A stretch of 64,000 nucleotides of DNA. Source: Lumbricus rubellus. Its lineage: Eukaryota; Annelida; Clitellata; Crassiclitellata; Lumbricidae. The notes under the pieces are model-generated. The model worked only from the letters and a program-made list of their open reading frames with translations. It did no database searches and was not told where the DNA came from. The position numbers and the translations under genes are program-made. The DNA lies in contig OX243816.1 in NCBI GenBank assembly GCA_945859605.1, forward strand, positions 27,927,143 to 27,991,142, written 5' to 3'. Positions 15,901 through 25,856 of this stretch are shown one piece after another. Every line of letters begins with the position of its first letter. Within the stretch, counting starts at the first letter, position 1.

Positions 15901-18900
15901 CCGACCGACCCATTTTTACGGCCGCGACCCAAAAAATTTTACAAAAAATTTTTAAAAAAATTTTTTTTTCCCCAAAAAAATTTTTTTCCCCAAAAAAATT
16001 AAAAAAATTTTCAAAAAAATATTTTTTTACATTTGTATTGACATAACATAAGAGACGTCAACAAAATGAAATTAATAGGACTGTTTCTAGAGCAGTTTTA
16101 GGTGCAGACAGTCGGGAAATAGGCAGTTTATACTTGCTTAGAACACGTACTTTGTTTCAGCGTGCAAAAAAGACTAGTGGGGTATACTTTTTCGGATAGT
16201 CACTGCATAAAAATATTTTACAAAATAAAAATATTTTCCGACCTACCTACCCAATTTTTTTTAGCTCTGTTACCGGAAACACAACACTTTTTTTTTAGGC
16301 CTGTAACATTTTCAGCTGCCTCAACGTATTTACAAAGTGGCACTAAGTCAAATAAAGCTGCATAAATTAGCAAATTATTGATTCTTCAAGAGTATGTCAC
16401 TATGTCAATTAAGTCATCATAGTCTTCATAACTTAAAGTCATCGACTTGCAGTTCTAAACTTTCAAGTAATAATTTTGGAAGCCTGCCTCCCCATTAGAT
16501 ACTTGTCTGCTAACTTCATTGAGACATTAACTTGTGCTCAAATGATTTGGAGATTCTCCTATATGGTACTATATACCCGGTAATTAATTAATTAATTATA
16601 AGGACTGCAGCAGAGAGGAATTAGAACACACCCTGGGCTCTCAGCTATATCAGTGCAATTGTTATAGGTGACAAAATAAATGGGGGGAAAGTAAAATTGT
16701 CCTCTTTCTCTATAATGTTAATAATATAATGAACAACAAATGGCTAATATGTTTCATATTTCTTTGTGGTATTTCAATATCTCACCTGCAGACAAGAAAT
16801 CTGATCCTGAAATCAAGGCCCATCTAGTCCTCTTACCAGCTCAATCCAGTTCTAACTGACATTTGAAAAACATGCTTGATGTGGCTGGTAAAACATTTAC
16901 ATATTAAATGGTTTCTGGAATCACAACAGCCCACATTTACATTTTAGTGGCTGTCAATCAAGTCAAGGTAAACATTTTACCTGAACAATTGCAAGACCAG
17001 GAGAGAAGCCAGGGAACTTTTCCCTGATTTGCGCAATCTCAATCTGAAGCCGCTTGTGTACCACCCTAAAAGAGAAATAAATCTTAAAAACTGCAGTATG
17101 CAGACGCACAAATGTAATCAAAAATTAGCACTACAACCAATAATAAAATGCAATGAATTTAACTCAAAGTTGCCACACTTCTGAAAACTCATAAATCGAA
17201 ACCCCTAATTCAGCTAATGAAACTGCCATACCTAGAAAGGCTACATCAAACATCATGATACATACGTATAATCGTACTACATAAATATACATATAGTATT
17301 AATCACATAAATGCCTGTTGGATGGGGCCCCTAAATAGGGTCCTGCGCACTGCTGCCCGCCTCATAGGCCGCATTCCCAAGTTTGGCCGAGTCTCCGAGT
17401 ACATGCGGGATGTACTCCACTGGCTCCCTCACCCACAGCGCATTACATACAGAATTTCCGTCTTGGTCCGGCGCTGCTTTGAGGGTTTGGCTCCTTTATA
17501 CTTGCAGGAGCTCTGTTGCTCGACCACGCTTGTTCAACGCCGCTGCTCTCTCCGCTCAGCTGCACAAGCGGAACTTATTGTTCCACGCTCACGGACTGCA
17601 ATCAGGCAGCGCCATGCTTTCTCCGTGGCTAGCCCTGCGACCTGGAATGAGCTCCCTGTTATCCTTCGTCAAATACCTATTAGCCTTTCTACTTCTACTT
17701 CATTTCCGTCTCTTCTCAAGACTGTCTTATTTGACCGGGGTTGGACTGGGAGCGCTCCTGAGTAGTAACCTTGAAGGAGTGCTATATCAAATTCTCAGTA
17801 AATAAAAATAAATAAATCTATATAAATAAAAATGAAACTTTCCAATAGTTCGTAATATTTTTTCGCCGAAAGTTACGCACCGATTGTTTTGAAAATTTAC
17901 CAAAACCTTCCATTCCAATAGCACCGTGTCTTAAGATTTTTTTCTTGAAAAAAAACCGCAATATTTTTCACAAAAAGTGAACTTTGCAATCCGTTCGACC
18001 GCCATTTGCAAATTCAACAAAGCCACAGGGTTGCCACATTTCAGAAACACTTTGTCCCGGAATGACGTTGTAAAGTCCCCCAAAAGTCGCGAGATTTACG
18101 AAACACGAAAATCACGTTGAAAAGTCGAGAATGACCAACTTTGTCGCTGTGGGGAAGGAACGTTGTGAGGGAGGAAAGAAGGAAGAGGGAGCGAGACGAA
18201 GAGGGAAGGGAGGGGGAGTGGGAGGGGATGGTTGGACGCTCTTTTCAGCCACAGCAACGCAAGGTAGGGTACAGCTAGTAATAAATAAATGCATATATGT
18301 AGGCTTATAGGCATGAACAGAGATTGTCTGGAAAAAATACTACATATATGTGTCTATGAGGACGGCATACGGTAGCTCTTTAATAATTTTGCATTAATTA
18401 GCTTACTAAGTATTAAATCTGACACTAGTTTTGCCATCTGTACATCCAAAACTTGATAGCCACATCAAAACTGTAATATAGTAAGTAAGTAAGTATATTC
18501 TTTAATGTACCAGCTGCAAAATGCACTCTGGTTTACAAGCGCACAAAAACACGACACATAAAAACAAATACAAGACAAAACTGGCAGCCATTAACGGCGC
18601 CCACTCATAAGCTCAAGCCTAATGATGGGAAAGTCACAAGGACAGAGTCATCCATTGGCAAAACTCCGCTCGAGAAGCACAAGTCACCACCGTCGAACTC
18701 CTACGCGTTGGCTACACGGAGAGTCCAGTTGATAGTTTCTCGTGCCGATGATGGTAGTTCAACAGCATTTTCAGTGTCTACAGAGCCGAAAAGCATAAGT
18801 GCGAAGAGCAGCGACGAGTAGCACAACACTTGAAACGTGGCACTACAACGGCACGGTCTTCGGTTGTTGGTAATAAGTTCCTTTCTTTTCCCATTCATGT

Positions 18901-21900
18901 GTGCAATCGTTCGGTTATCAATAATGACGAACCAATAATGACGAACCTGGAACCCCTTGATGTTGAGCGCAATAGACCAGTCCAGAGGCGAAGACGCATG
19001 GCGAAAGTTCAACGTAAAAATAAATTTATAATTAATCAAGATATCATCCAAACACTTACGACACAGAAGAAGAAAGTCAGAAACTCGACACTCGACATCA
19101 GTAAACATAAAAAAATCCGAACAAAAGGTGCAGACAGTCGGGAAATAGCCAGTTTATACTTGCTTAGAACACGTACTTTGTTGCAGCGTGTACCTTTGTG
19201 CAAAAAAAGTTGTGGAGTATAATTTTTCGGATAATCACTGTATAAATATATTTTACCAAAATAAAAATATTTTCCGACCTACTTACCCAATTTTGTTTAG
19301 CTCTATTACCGGAAACACAACATTTTTTAGGCCTTATGCATGGCTGGTATAAAAATTTAGACAACAGTCTATGTCTAACCAACTTCCTCTGCCATTTCAT
19401 ATTAATCATCTCACCATTCTAAATATAACTTGACAGGACTTCCCAGTTTTCGCCTCAGTTTTTAATATGACTCATATTTAGTTCACTGTCCTTTTCTCAC
19501 AGGCAACTGCCTGCTCTGTCTGTGCCTAGGGCAGGATCTGTCAATACAGTTCATGCATGGTTGGTAGTCCATCACAATTCAACAAATGGCTCCCGCTCGA
19601 CCATCTCAGATTTCAATGAAAATTTTACAGAATGTTTACTATATTATTAGAGGAAACTATGCCAAATTTCAGATCAATATAGGTCTTAAGTAGTTTTAAA
19701 GAAATTACATTTTAAAGACGTCTGGGGTAACCTCGTTTTTGATGTTTTGGAACTCACGTCTAAATTTATATAGTGATGTTCAGAAGCTCATCACTTCATC
19801 AGTATAACAGATAATTTTAAGAAATCTTCAGGATATTTATTGCTTACATGACATGCACATTAATCTTCTCAGCATTCAAAATATAACTTGCCAGTCCCAC
19901 TTACTGCCTAAGTTGTTTATTTCACTCATATCCAGCTCACTGTTCTTTTCTGCTTCAACATATTTTCTAATGACTCACTTACCACTAACTACCTGCACTT
20001 CGCTGTAAAAAGCTTAACTCACTTACAAAATCATTTGACCCATAATCTCATCACCATCAATTAGGAAAACAATGATCTGCAGCAGATCATATATTCAACC
20101 ATTGTTATCTCTCTTGAAAATGAAATGGTCTCCAGACAGCGTTCTTGTTCGCTGCTTCAGCTTCGAGCAAACAATATATCTCCTGCCAGAATTCTACCTC
20201 TGATGTTTGTGATGGTAACTGAATTAGACATAGTTCCAGGGCTTAAAGTGTGCCAGGACGGTCATGGACGGCGTCCAGGCACTTATTTTCGAGGCTGGAC
20301 GCCGTCCTGCCACTTATTTGGCCAGAACTGCCTGGTTGGTCGTCCATGACTGCATGGACGGCGTCCATGCAGTTACGGACGACCAGCCATGACTGCCTAA
20401 AAATGGCTCCATTTGAGGTCGACACAGCCAAAAATGCGCTGGTCGCTGGGGCTTCGCCCCAGACCCCGCTGCGGGAGCTTACGGTCAAGACAAAAACCTT
20501 TCTCTTTTACAATAACATTTTGATTTTTTATTGTTATCCTGGTAGCTTGCGACACTGAAAAAAACACTTATTTTGAAGTTTTCGCGACTTTATCGTTCAC
20601 AAATAGCTGGCAAAAAAGAGCCTAAAAATGGCTCCATTTGAGGTTGACACAGCCAAAAATGTGCTGGTCGCTGGGGCTCCGCCCCAGACCTCGCTGCGGG
20701 AGCTTACGGTCAAGACAAAAACCTTTTTCTTTTACAATAACATTTTGATTTTTATTGTTATCCTTGTAGCTTGCGACACTGAAAAAAACACTTATTTTTG
20801 AAGTTTTCGCGACTTTATCGTTCACAAATAGCTGGCAAAAAAGAGCCTTAAAATGGCTCCATTTGAGGTCGACACAGCCAAAAATGTGCTGGTCGCTGGG
20901 GCTCCGCCCCAGACCCCCGCTGGGGGAGCTTACGACGCTCCCCCAGACCCCCTAGTCGGGACGGGCTTCGTGCCTTCGGCGCCGCCACTGACGACCAATT
21001 ACAATACAGCGTCCAGGCACTTCTTTTTTTACACTTTAAGCACTGCATAGTTCAGCAACTACATTTTTTACTGTGTTGGACAAGTGACAGAGGGCCAACA
21101 GCCTCTACTTCTAAGTGCAACATTCATTCTCAGTGTCTTCATAGTCTAAAAAGATGTCTTACAGACTATAATTACAGACTCTTTGGATACCTAAAGATCA
21201 TAAATCTGTAAGAGTTAACTGAAAAGACAGTTGGAAAATGTAGAAAAAGGTGCAGCTTGAAGTGCACTTAGAAATACAGGCAACAGAGTGAAAAACAATT
21301 TTTGGTCACTTCTATAAGTATTACCGCTGTCAGCATCAACTGGGTTGCTAATAACAGAAATAACGTACAATTTAACATCTTTGTACAAATTCTACAGTAT
21401 TCCTACTTCAGATGAGAAGGACCATCGTGCTCTGTATGCTCTAAAGGTGATGATGATGATGATGATGATTAATCATTTAAGATGGTTCTCTGCCCGAAGG
21501 CAGGTTCATTGGCTTTACGCCCCTGGGGATGAGATGAGTGAGGTGATTTCCCGTTGCCTTCCCCCACAATGATGGGTTTACAAGCAACTTGCCCAAGGTC
21601 GCTCCACAGCAGCAGCTTGGGCCCCTGCGTCCCACACGTGCTAACCCGAGATATCTAAATCTCTGAATGCTAACTCCCAGCCCGGGGCTTGAACCGCAGT
21701 TCGTTGCAACCAACAGACGAATGCCGCTCTCGCTTACCGGTGTAGCTAAATAGGCCAGTGCTCTAAAGGGAATCAACTCTAAAATTATACATCATAATTT
21801 TTTATCTACATGTAACGTGAACTGCTCCTCATTCAGCCTTTTCTCCACACAAGACCATTTTGTTCCATCACGGTTTCACTGTGTTAGGTTGAGAGCACTT

Positions 21901-22074
21901 CTGATGAGTATCTCTTGAATTGGCACTACATAAGTTTTCAATTACATCTACAATTACAAATCCATATAACATGAGTATTATGCAGCGTCGACTCTACATG
22001 CAATTGATCTTCCAAATTGGCGGCAACGAGTAAAGGTACCCTGCTAGTTCTTTTCCGTTGAGAAGTTGAGCCAT
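996..22074 (-). CDS. MTHFD1: Cytosolic C1-tetrahydrofolate synthase (trifunctional), 23 exons
   Basis: The product combines methylenetetrahydrofolate dehydrogenase/cyclohydrolase and formate-tetrahydrofolate ligase, interconverting one-carbon folates in the cytosol. Exons by phase: 22040-22074, 16981-17065, 15447-15560, 14773-14832, 14184-14260, 13353-13453, 12882-13018, 12197-12308, 11646-11812, 11236-11291, 10828-11001, 9629-9765, 9231-9460, 8734-8836, 7542-7618, 6470-6679, 5945-6056, 5242-5423, 4476-4576, 3704-3881, 2855-2962, 2084-2236, 996-1085. All junctions are GT-AG and join in frame to 2799 nt, 932 codons plus stop; human is 935 residues. Start [12 protein letters not shown] aligns with the family N-terminus and lacks a mitochondrial leader, so this is not the MTHFD1L type. 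The dehydrogenase lysine ([12 protein letters not shown], about K54) is present, as are [16 protein letters not shown] and [14 protein letters not shown]; the ligase P-loop [13 protein letters not shown] is near residue 375. The end is [16 protein letters not shown] then QGLF. Introns carry hairpins and transposons. All key residues checked look intact. Confidence 0.96.
1392..1561. mobile_element. hAT-like MITE with 8-bp target duplication
   Basis: A 170-bp unit begins CAGTGATGTAGT and ends ACTACACCACTG, imperfect inverted termini. It is flanked by a perfect duplication GTATAGTC (1384-1391 and 1562-1569). The interior has direct repeats of AAGTGGGGGGA-type sequence, a short ATT-rich tract and long C runs. 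It has no coding capacity. The 8-bp duplication and CA..TG termini fit the hAT superfamily. It lies just inside the last intron of the MTHFD1-type gene. Confidence 0.8.
4875..5005 (+). mobile_element. Short LINE 3' fragment (CR1/L2-like reverse transcriptase tail)
   Basis: In one forward frame the segment reads a run resembling the extreme C-terminus of CR1/L2-type LINE proteins: [14 protein letters not shown], later [11 protein letters not shown] and a stop. Compare WNELP and WTGSAPE in the longer copy at 17300-17815. It lies in an intron of the MTHFD1-type gene, antisense to it. Too short to classify firmly. Confidence 0.4.
5468..5765. repeat. Diverged tandem duplication, unit about 170 bp
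   Basis: Two adjacent units share CTACTACAAATGTATCCAT, AAAAATGTC..AAGCAA, ACATTTATTTA, then AAAGACA..CCA, AAGCATTCG and CTTCAAATTTCCTAG-type sequence. The first unit starts near 5468 and the second near 5638. It is intronic in the MTHFD1-type gene, between the exons at 5242-5423 and 5945-6056. Confidence 0.65.
7156..7226. repeat. TTAA-bounded palindrome, copy a
   Basis: A 71-bp near-perfect hairpin with arms TTAACCCTTTGATGCCG and CGGCATTAAAGGGTTAA (one mismatch). The loop includes AAAATGTATGGGAAA, which appears inverted in copy b at 7341-7409. Intronic in the MTHFD1-type gene. A short non-autonomous element is likely. Confidence 0.7.
7341..7409. repeat. TTAA-type palindrome, copy b
   Basis: A 69-bp hairpin with left arm CCCTTTAACGACCAGC and right arm GCTGGTCGTTAAAGGG, loop with TTTCCCATACATTTTAGTAC. 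It is clearly related to copy f at 52587-52653 and shares its loop, inverted, with copy a. The outermost TTAA is degraded (TTAC on the left, CTAA on the right). Confidence 0.7.
7892..7967. repeat. TTAA-bounded palindrome, copy c
   Basis: A 76-bp hairpin, arms built from TTAACCCATTCCCGCCGGA and TCCGGCGGGAAAGAGTTAA, with loop GTTCCGATACCTATTGG and a second small inverted pair around CGGGTCACCC. Copy d at 30460-30542 shares arms and loop. Confidence 0.7.
15868..16302. mobile_element. Miniature DNA transposon with about 33-bp inverted termini
   Basis: The termini are inverted copies of each other: AAAGTGTTGTGTTTCCGGTAAC at the left and GTTACCGGAAACACAACACTTT at the right, each preceded by an A-rich run and AGGC. 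The interior is about 370 bp, A/T-rich with no coding capacity. A clear target duplication was not found. The right 200 bases recur at 19126-19337. It is intronic in the MTHFD1-type gene. Confidence 0.7.
17300..17815 (+). mobile_element. 5'-truncated LINE, CR1/L2-like 3' end
   Basis: One frame (17322-17765) reads the C-terminal part of a LINE reverse transcriptase: [61 protein letters not shown], and the final [11 protein letters not shown]. These motifs are typical of CR1/Rex/L2-type proteins. After the stop comes a tail of AAATAAAAATAAATAAAT type. The catalytic part is missing. It sits in intron 1 of the MTHFD1-type gene, in the opposite orientation to the gene. Confidence 0.8.
17816..18285. 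mobile_element. Possible non-autonomous Helitron/Helentron-like element
   Basis: The stretch begins TATATAAATAAAAATGAAAC, immediately after the LINE tail, and ends near GGTACAGCTAGTAATA. This combination resembles non-autonomous Helentron-like elements known in many animals. I see no inverted termini, no coding frame and no target duplication, as expected for that class. The interior has a strongly purine-rich tract near 18155-18230. The call rests only on end resemblance. Confidence 0.35.
18660..19125. other. Unexplained island in intron 1, open on both strands
   Basis: This stretch between the Helitron-like element and the partial transposon copy is less A/T-rich than its neighbours and open for 130-135 codons on both strands (18830-19222 plus, 18701-19108 minus). 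The plus frame has a basic run ([18 protein letters not shown]). I recognise no domain. It may be internal sequence of a longer relative of the 15868-16302 transposon, since the right end of that family follows directly. Confidence 0.35.
19126..19337. mobile_element. Partial copy of the 15868-16302 transposon (right end)
   Basis: GGTGCAGACAGTCGGGAAAT, the TACTTGCTTAGAACACGTAC segment, the TTTTCCGACCTAC segment and the terminus ATTACCGGAAACACAAC all occur in the same order as in the right half of the element at 15868-16302. No matching left terminus was found upstream. Confidence 0.65.
20237..21045. mobile_element. hAT-like non-autonomous element with internal tandem repeat
   Basis: An 809-bp element begins CAGGGCTTAAAGTGT and ends ACACTTTAAGCACTG (14 of 15 inverted match). 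It is flanked by a perfect 8-bp duplication CATAGTTC (20229-20236 and 21046-21053). The interior contains about 2.4 copies of a 225-bp tandem unit and small GC-rich palindromes such as GGGGCTCCGCCCC. No transposase is visible. It lies in intron 1 of the MTHFD1-type gene. A truncated relative starts at 494. Confidence 0.88.
20404..20950. repeat. 225-bp tandem repeat inside the hAT-like element
   Basis: TGGCTCCATTTGAGG recurs at 20404, 20629 and 20854, giving an exact 225-bp period twice. Units include GACACAGCCAAAAATG and CTGGTCGCTGGGGCT. The third unit is interrupted after about 90 bases. Short open frames here are by-products of the repeat. Confidence 0.85.
21453..21765 (-). mobile_element. 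tRNA-derived SINE
   Basis: On the minus strand the element starts with a tRNA-like head: TAGCTACACCGGTAAGCG resembles an A box, and GCGGTTCAAGCCCC about 45 bases on resembles a B box. A tRNA-unrelated body follows and the 3' end is a short repeat of ATC triplets (21453-21470). It is antisense-independent filler in intron 1 of the MTHFD1-type gene. No intact tRNA fold is expected. Confidence 0.65.
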
Positions 22075-22574
22075 GTTCAATCAAACAGCCGTTGAGGACA
22101 CGATTATAAACTGATTATAACCTGCCAGCCAGAATCTGAGACCAAGTAGAAGTCGAAGCAAACGTGTTTATTTGTATAGTAGGTCAAAGTTCACGACATC
22201 TGATAATAACGAAAACCACGCTCACTCTATCGACCGACGGAAGCTCAAAGACCGAGGTTGATCGTTGATGCCATTGGTTGATGCCCTTGATCGAACCAAA
22301 GATATGTTTGTGTTTGTGTAGCCCATTTTTAAAGTAAAAATAATAAATGCGCGTCAACCCTGGGACTAATATCAATATTTATTCCAGCGAAAACTTTGCT
22401 ATGATAAATATAAACCAAATAAAAATTTAATGGACGATCTAAAACAATTTTTTTTGGGTATTTATAGTTGTAGGCTATAGGCCTATTGTGCCTGTCGCAA
22501 AATGACTATTCAAATCAAGGCACTTTCATCACGGAAACTCCAGGGGAAAAGAAAGGTATAAATTATGGTAGCCT
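22075..22574. other. 5' flank of the MTHFD1-type gene
   Basis: Sequence directly upstream of the start codon at 22072-22074 (context GAACATGGC). It should contain the 5' UTR and probably the core promoter, but I see no clear TATA box or initiator that I would defend. One TAGGCCTA octamer lies at 22478. Confidence 0.35.
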
Positions 22575-22950
22575 AGATGTAACAGTTGACCCGAATCGCC
22601 ACTAAGAATCCCATGGACAAAAAAGCTGACCAACGAACAGGTGTACACCACAGCAGGAACAAAGCAAGAACTGTTGATCCACGTAAAAACAAGAAAGTTG
22701 CGATACTTTGGACACGTCATGAGACAACAAAAGGACAGCATAGAAAACAGCCTGATGACGGGATTGATGGAGGGGAAAAGAAGTAGAGGAAGACCTAGAA
22801 CGGCATGGATAGACAACATCATGGAATGGACAGGACTTTCGGGAAGGAGACTAATGAACATGGCAGGAGATAGACAACTGTGGAAGATGCTCATCCATTC
22901 GTGCAGCCAACCGTCGCAGAGCGACGATGGCGGAATGACATGACATGACA
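22575..22950 (+). mobile_element. 5'-truncated LINE, reverse transcriptase C-terminus
   Basis: One frame reads LRIPWTKKLTNEQV, then TRKLRYFGHVMRQQKDSIE, then KRSRGRPRTAWIDNI, then AGDRQLW and QPSQSDDG, the usual order at the C-terminus of many LINE proteins. The 3' end is a short repeat of TGACA (22936-22950). The catalytic core is absent. It lies just upstream of the MTHFD1-type gene. Confidence 0.75.
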
Positions 22951-23049
22951 GATGTACCCTGATCGCAAGCCTACTCGTTTTCTCTCCGTCAAGTATTCTG
23001 CATTAACGATGAGGTCTTTACATCAAATTAGGCTACAGGACGTTTCAAC

Positions 23050-23419
23050 CATAGAGATGTATTAAAATATAACGCTAGAGGGAATATCACGTCTATACAT
23101 TGAATTTCGTTCTCAAAATCCCTCCCGACCAATCACATACCGTCTAGTTCCTCCCGACCAATCACATACCGTCTAGTTCCTCCCGACCAATCACAGGCGA
23201 TTTCTCACACCAACCGTAAATTAGAGAATTCAAATCTGATTGCAGGGCCGATACGTCATCGTACATCTCAATGGGTCTAGTTCGCTTGGCTTGTGACGTC
23301 ACTGGCGTGATTTCCGTTAATATTATAAGGTCGTTGGTGACTTCACTTTTTCATGCAGCGGAGATAGGCCTTATTCTCTCTAGCCTATATATTTTATATA
23401 TATAGCGTACATCTCTATG
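23050..23419. mobile_element. hAT-like MITE carrying CCAAT repeats and a CRE-like site
   Basis: A 370-bp element with perfect 12-bp inverted termini CATAGAGATGTA and TACATCTCTATG and a perfect 8-bp target duplication GTTTCAAC (23042-23049 and 23420-23427). It contains three 29-bp repeats with CCAAT and one TGACGTCA palindrome. No coding frame. It lies about 1 kb upstream of the MTHFD1-type start. Confidence 0.88.
23121..23195. repeat. Three 29-bp repeats, each with ACCAATCACA
   Basis: CCTCCCGACCAATCACA recurs at 23121, 23150 and 23179, a strict 29-bp spacing. CCAAT is the NF-Y core in animals. The repeat is inside the MITE at 23050-23419, so it may be transposon sequence without host function. 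The palindrome TGACGTCA follows about 100 bases later. Confidence 0.7.
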
Positions 23420-23897
23420 GTTTCAACCATAATTTTCTGTCTCGATCTGATGTTGTTCACGGTCATCCTCATATCCATGTTTTTTTATTCTGAGAATATG
23501 TAACGTTCAGTTTGAGGAGTAGTGTAGTAGAATAAAGTGAATATTTTCGAAACCCGGGCAAAATTGTAACAAGCACCGTTTTGCGATAAAACTGTGGTAA
23601 AGGTAATTTTTTAATGTTTGTTGAAAATCCCCATCTTAATCTTTAATATTTATGAAGTTATTTTATAAAACGATCCAAGTGAGCGATAATGCAGGTTGTT
23701 ACACCCTTTGCGCGATTATATTTTTCCGCTCATATGATGCCAATGCATAACGTAACTTGTCGCTTGCTGGCAAAACTGAATAAAAATCACATAATATTTT
23801 CGTTTATTTAACCGACAAGGGTCTGAGAATGTTTTATGACAGTTTATGAGCACAAGAACATAATTTATTATGGTCCTGCTAGTAGATACTCTGCAAG

Positions 23898-24170
23898 GGT
23901 GTGACCCGAATCGCCGAAACTCGATCGCATCACTGAAACGCATTTCGGCCGGATCACTGAAGTCGATTTTCACAAAGCTAACGATTTTTAGACACTAGAC
24001 TGTGTGGCAGCAACACTTAAATAGGTCGATTGTGCTATATATTCAGTTCAACTCTGAACAATTTTCTGGGGTTGGCCGTTTTCTGTTATAAAACAGTATT
24101 CAGGGATCCGGGCGTTTGTGTGTATTCGGCATATTCGATGATTCGGGTTAGGATTATTCGAGTTGACACC
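23898..24170. mobile_element. Mutator-like MITE with 9-bp target duplication
   Basis: The element begins GGTGTGACCCGAATC and ends with GATTCGGGTTA about 35 bases before GTTGACACC; the outer termini are imperfectly inverted. It is flanked by a perfect CTCTGCAAG duplication (23889-23897 and 24171-24179). A 9-bp duplication suggests the Mutator superfamily. No coding frame beyond chance. Confidence 0.65.
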
Positions 24171-24379
24171 CTCTGCAAGGAGTGTAGGGCATTAACCCCT
24201 GGAAATAACCTTCCCCCTCCGGACGTAAGGCAGCATAGCTCTCGGAGAGGTAAATTGGGACGAGGCCTGAGAACATCGCCATACCAATGCAGCTACCCTA
24301 CAGTCTATACGTTAGCGAGTAGGGAGTCAGTGAAGCACCTCCAGCCTGTAGTTTGATACGCGACCATATTTAGGGATTT

Positions 24380-25030
24380 GCCCAATAAGGCGCGCAGCAG
24401 AGCGCAGCACCCGGTCAAGACAAGTCATTCTGCTGGATGGGAGGCCAATGTAAAGCGAAGAGCAATAGTCAAATGCGAGATCTAATGAAGGTATGCACTA
24501 AAGTAAGAGTTTCAGCAGTCGTAAGAGAACGGATGACGGTGCGAAGCTGGCACAGCTGATTGTAGCAGACTCTGGCAAGACGGCAAAGTTGAGGAGCAAA
24601 AGTGAGTCCTTGGTCAAGTTGGACACTAAGGTCATGAGCCGTGGTTGCAAAGACAAAGCCAGGAAATTCAGATGCAAAGAAGAGAGTTCAAGTTTGGCAA
24701 GTTGCTGCCATGTACCCAACCAAATAAATTTTGTCTTAGATGGGTTCAAGTGTGGTCTATTGGACGACATCTATGCTTCTAGAGCATCCAAAGTCCCGCT
24801 CATTATCCGAACCGCTGAGATAACATTAGAAGGGAAGCAATGGTTGTAAGCCTGGACGTTGTCAGCATACTGCTGACCAAAAACCTGTTAGGAGTGTGGC
24901 AAGACCTGAGGCGTAGACAATATAAAGTATGGGACCAAGGACTAAGCCCTGGGGTAGACCATATTGTGCTGGCACCCATGAGGACCTAGTAGAGTCACGG
25001 GCCACACAGAGAAAAACTTAATGAAGAAAA
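24380..25030 (-). mobile_element. Antisense LINE fragment (CR1-like reverse transcriptase)
   Basis: On the minus strand the segment reads LPQGLVLGPILYIVYASGL (conserved reverse transcriptase block), then SSNRPHLNPSKTKFIWLGT, both standard CR1-type motifs, in the right order but across frame breaks. The copy is decayed. A second fragment of the same kind follows at 25560-25856. Confidence 0.8.
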
Positions 25031-25559
25031 GAATCTATCCGTTTGTAAAAAATGCACCAGACAGACCAAAATAAACACTCAGCTATGAATTGATAAAGTG
25101 CTTCTGACAGTGCACACTAATAGAAGAATTCCTTCAGCACAAAGAAAAACAGAAAGAAAGTGGTTTCAGACAGCAGAGAAGTTGCACTTTTGTCACCAGT
25201 TAATTGCAAAGATGTCACTAGAAAGAGCTTGATCCAAAGTGCAGGAATGGCGAATTCAAAAGCTCGAGTTTTGACCATAGCAATGCTTGCTCGCAGGACA
25301 AGGAGACCATGCCTGTCTTGTCACATGGGCTTAGTGGGAAAAAGAAAGGAAGCTGGGTCACCAAGCGGATAAGATCTTGAAGATACTTTTAGTTTGTTTC
25401 AATACATTTCCAACCGTGTCCTTGACCTTTAGTATATCTCATAGATTTTAGAGCAGACCATAGTTTCCTTGGTATTGATGTTTATTTTAAGGTTCCTTGC
25501 TTTCCAGTGCCTTTGCTAATCAGTGAAATGTGTTTACACCCATGCCACCTATTTGTCTG

Positions 25560-25856
25560 TTCCAACAAGATCATCTGGGTACTAGGTAACATATCCCATG
25601 CATCTCCCGTCTTACATGGCTGATATAGTAGGTAGTCACAATAGTCACTTCAAGTGTTCAAAGTTGATAGTGTCTAGTAACAGGAGCTGGTCAGGAGAGA
25701 TAGGTGTTCAGTAAACGTCAAATCCCTATCGAGTGTGACACCCAGTTCACTGGAGGAAAAGGTTAGATCAGGGAATAATGAAGCCAATAATTAGATTTCA
25801 AGCTTTTGCAACTGTTGCTTGGTTCCAAACCAGATCAATTGACTCTCTGAAGGATT
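25560..25856 (-). mobile_element. Second antisense CR1-like LINE fragment
   Basis: The minus strand reads PSESQLIWFGTKQQLQKLEI, then after a break LGVTLDRDLTFTEHLSLLTS, parallel to the reverse transcriptase region downstream of the active site in CR1-type LINEs. It overlaps the first bases of the tandem array at 25853. Confidence 0.7.

Noticed and set aside
20125..20558. Frames of 74-102 codons on both strands
   Set aside because: They overlap the hAT-like element at 20237-21045 and its palindromic GC-rich repeats.
24030..24356. 108-codon plus-strand frame
   Set aside because: It crosses the right end of the Mutator-like MITE at 24170, so half is transposon and half flank.
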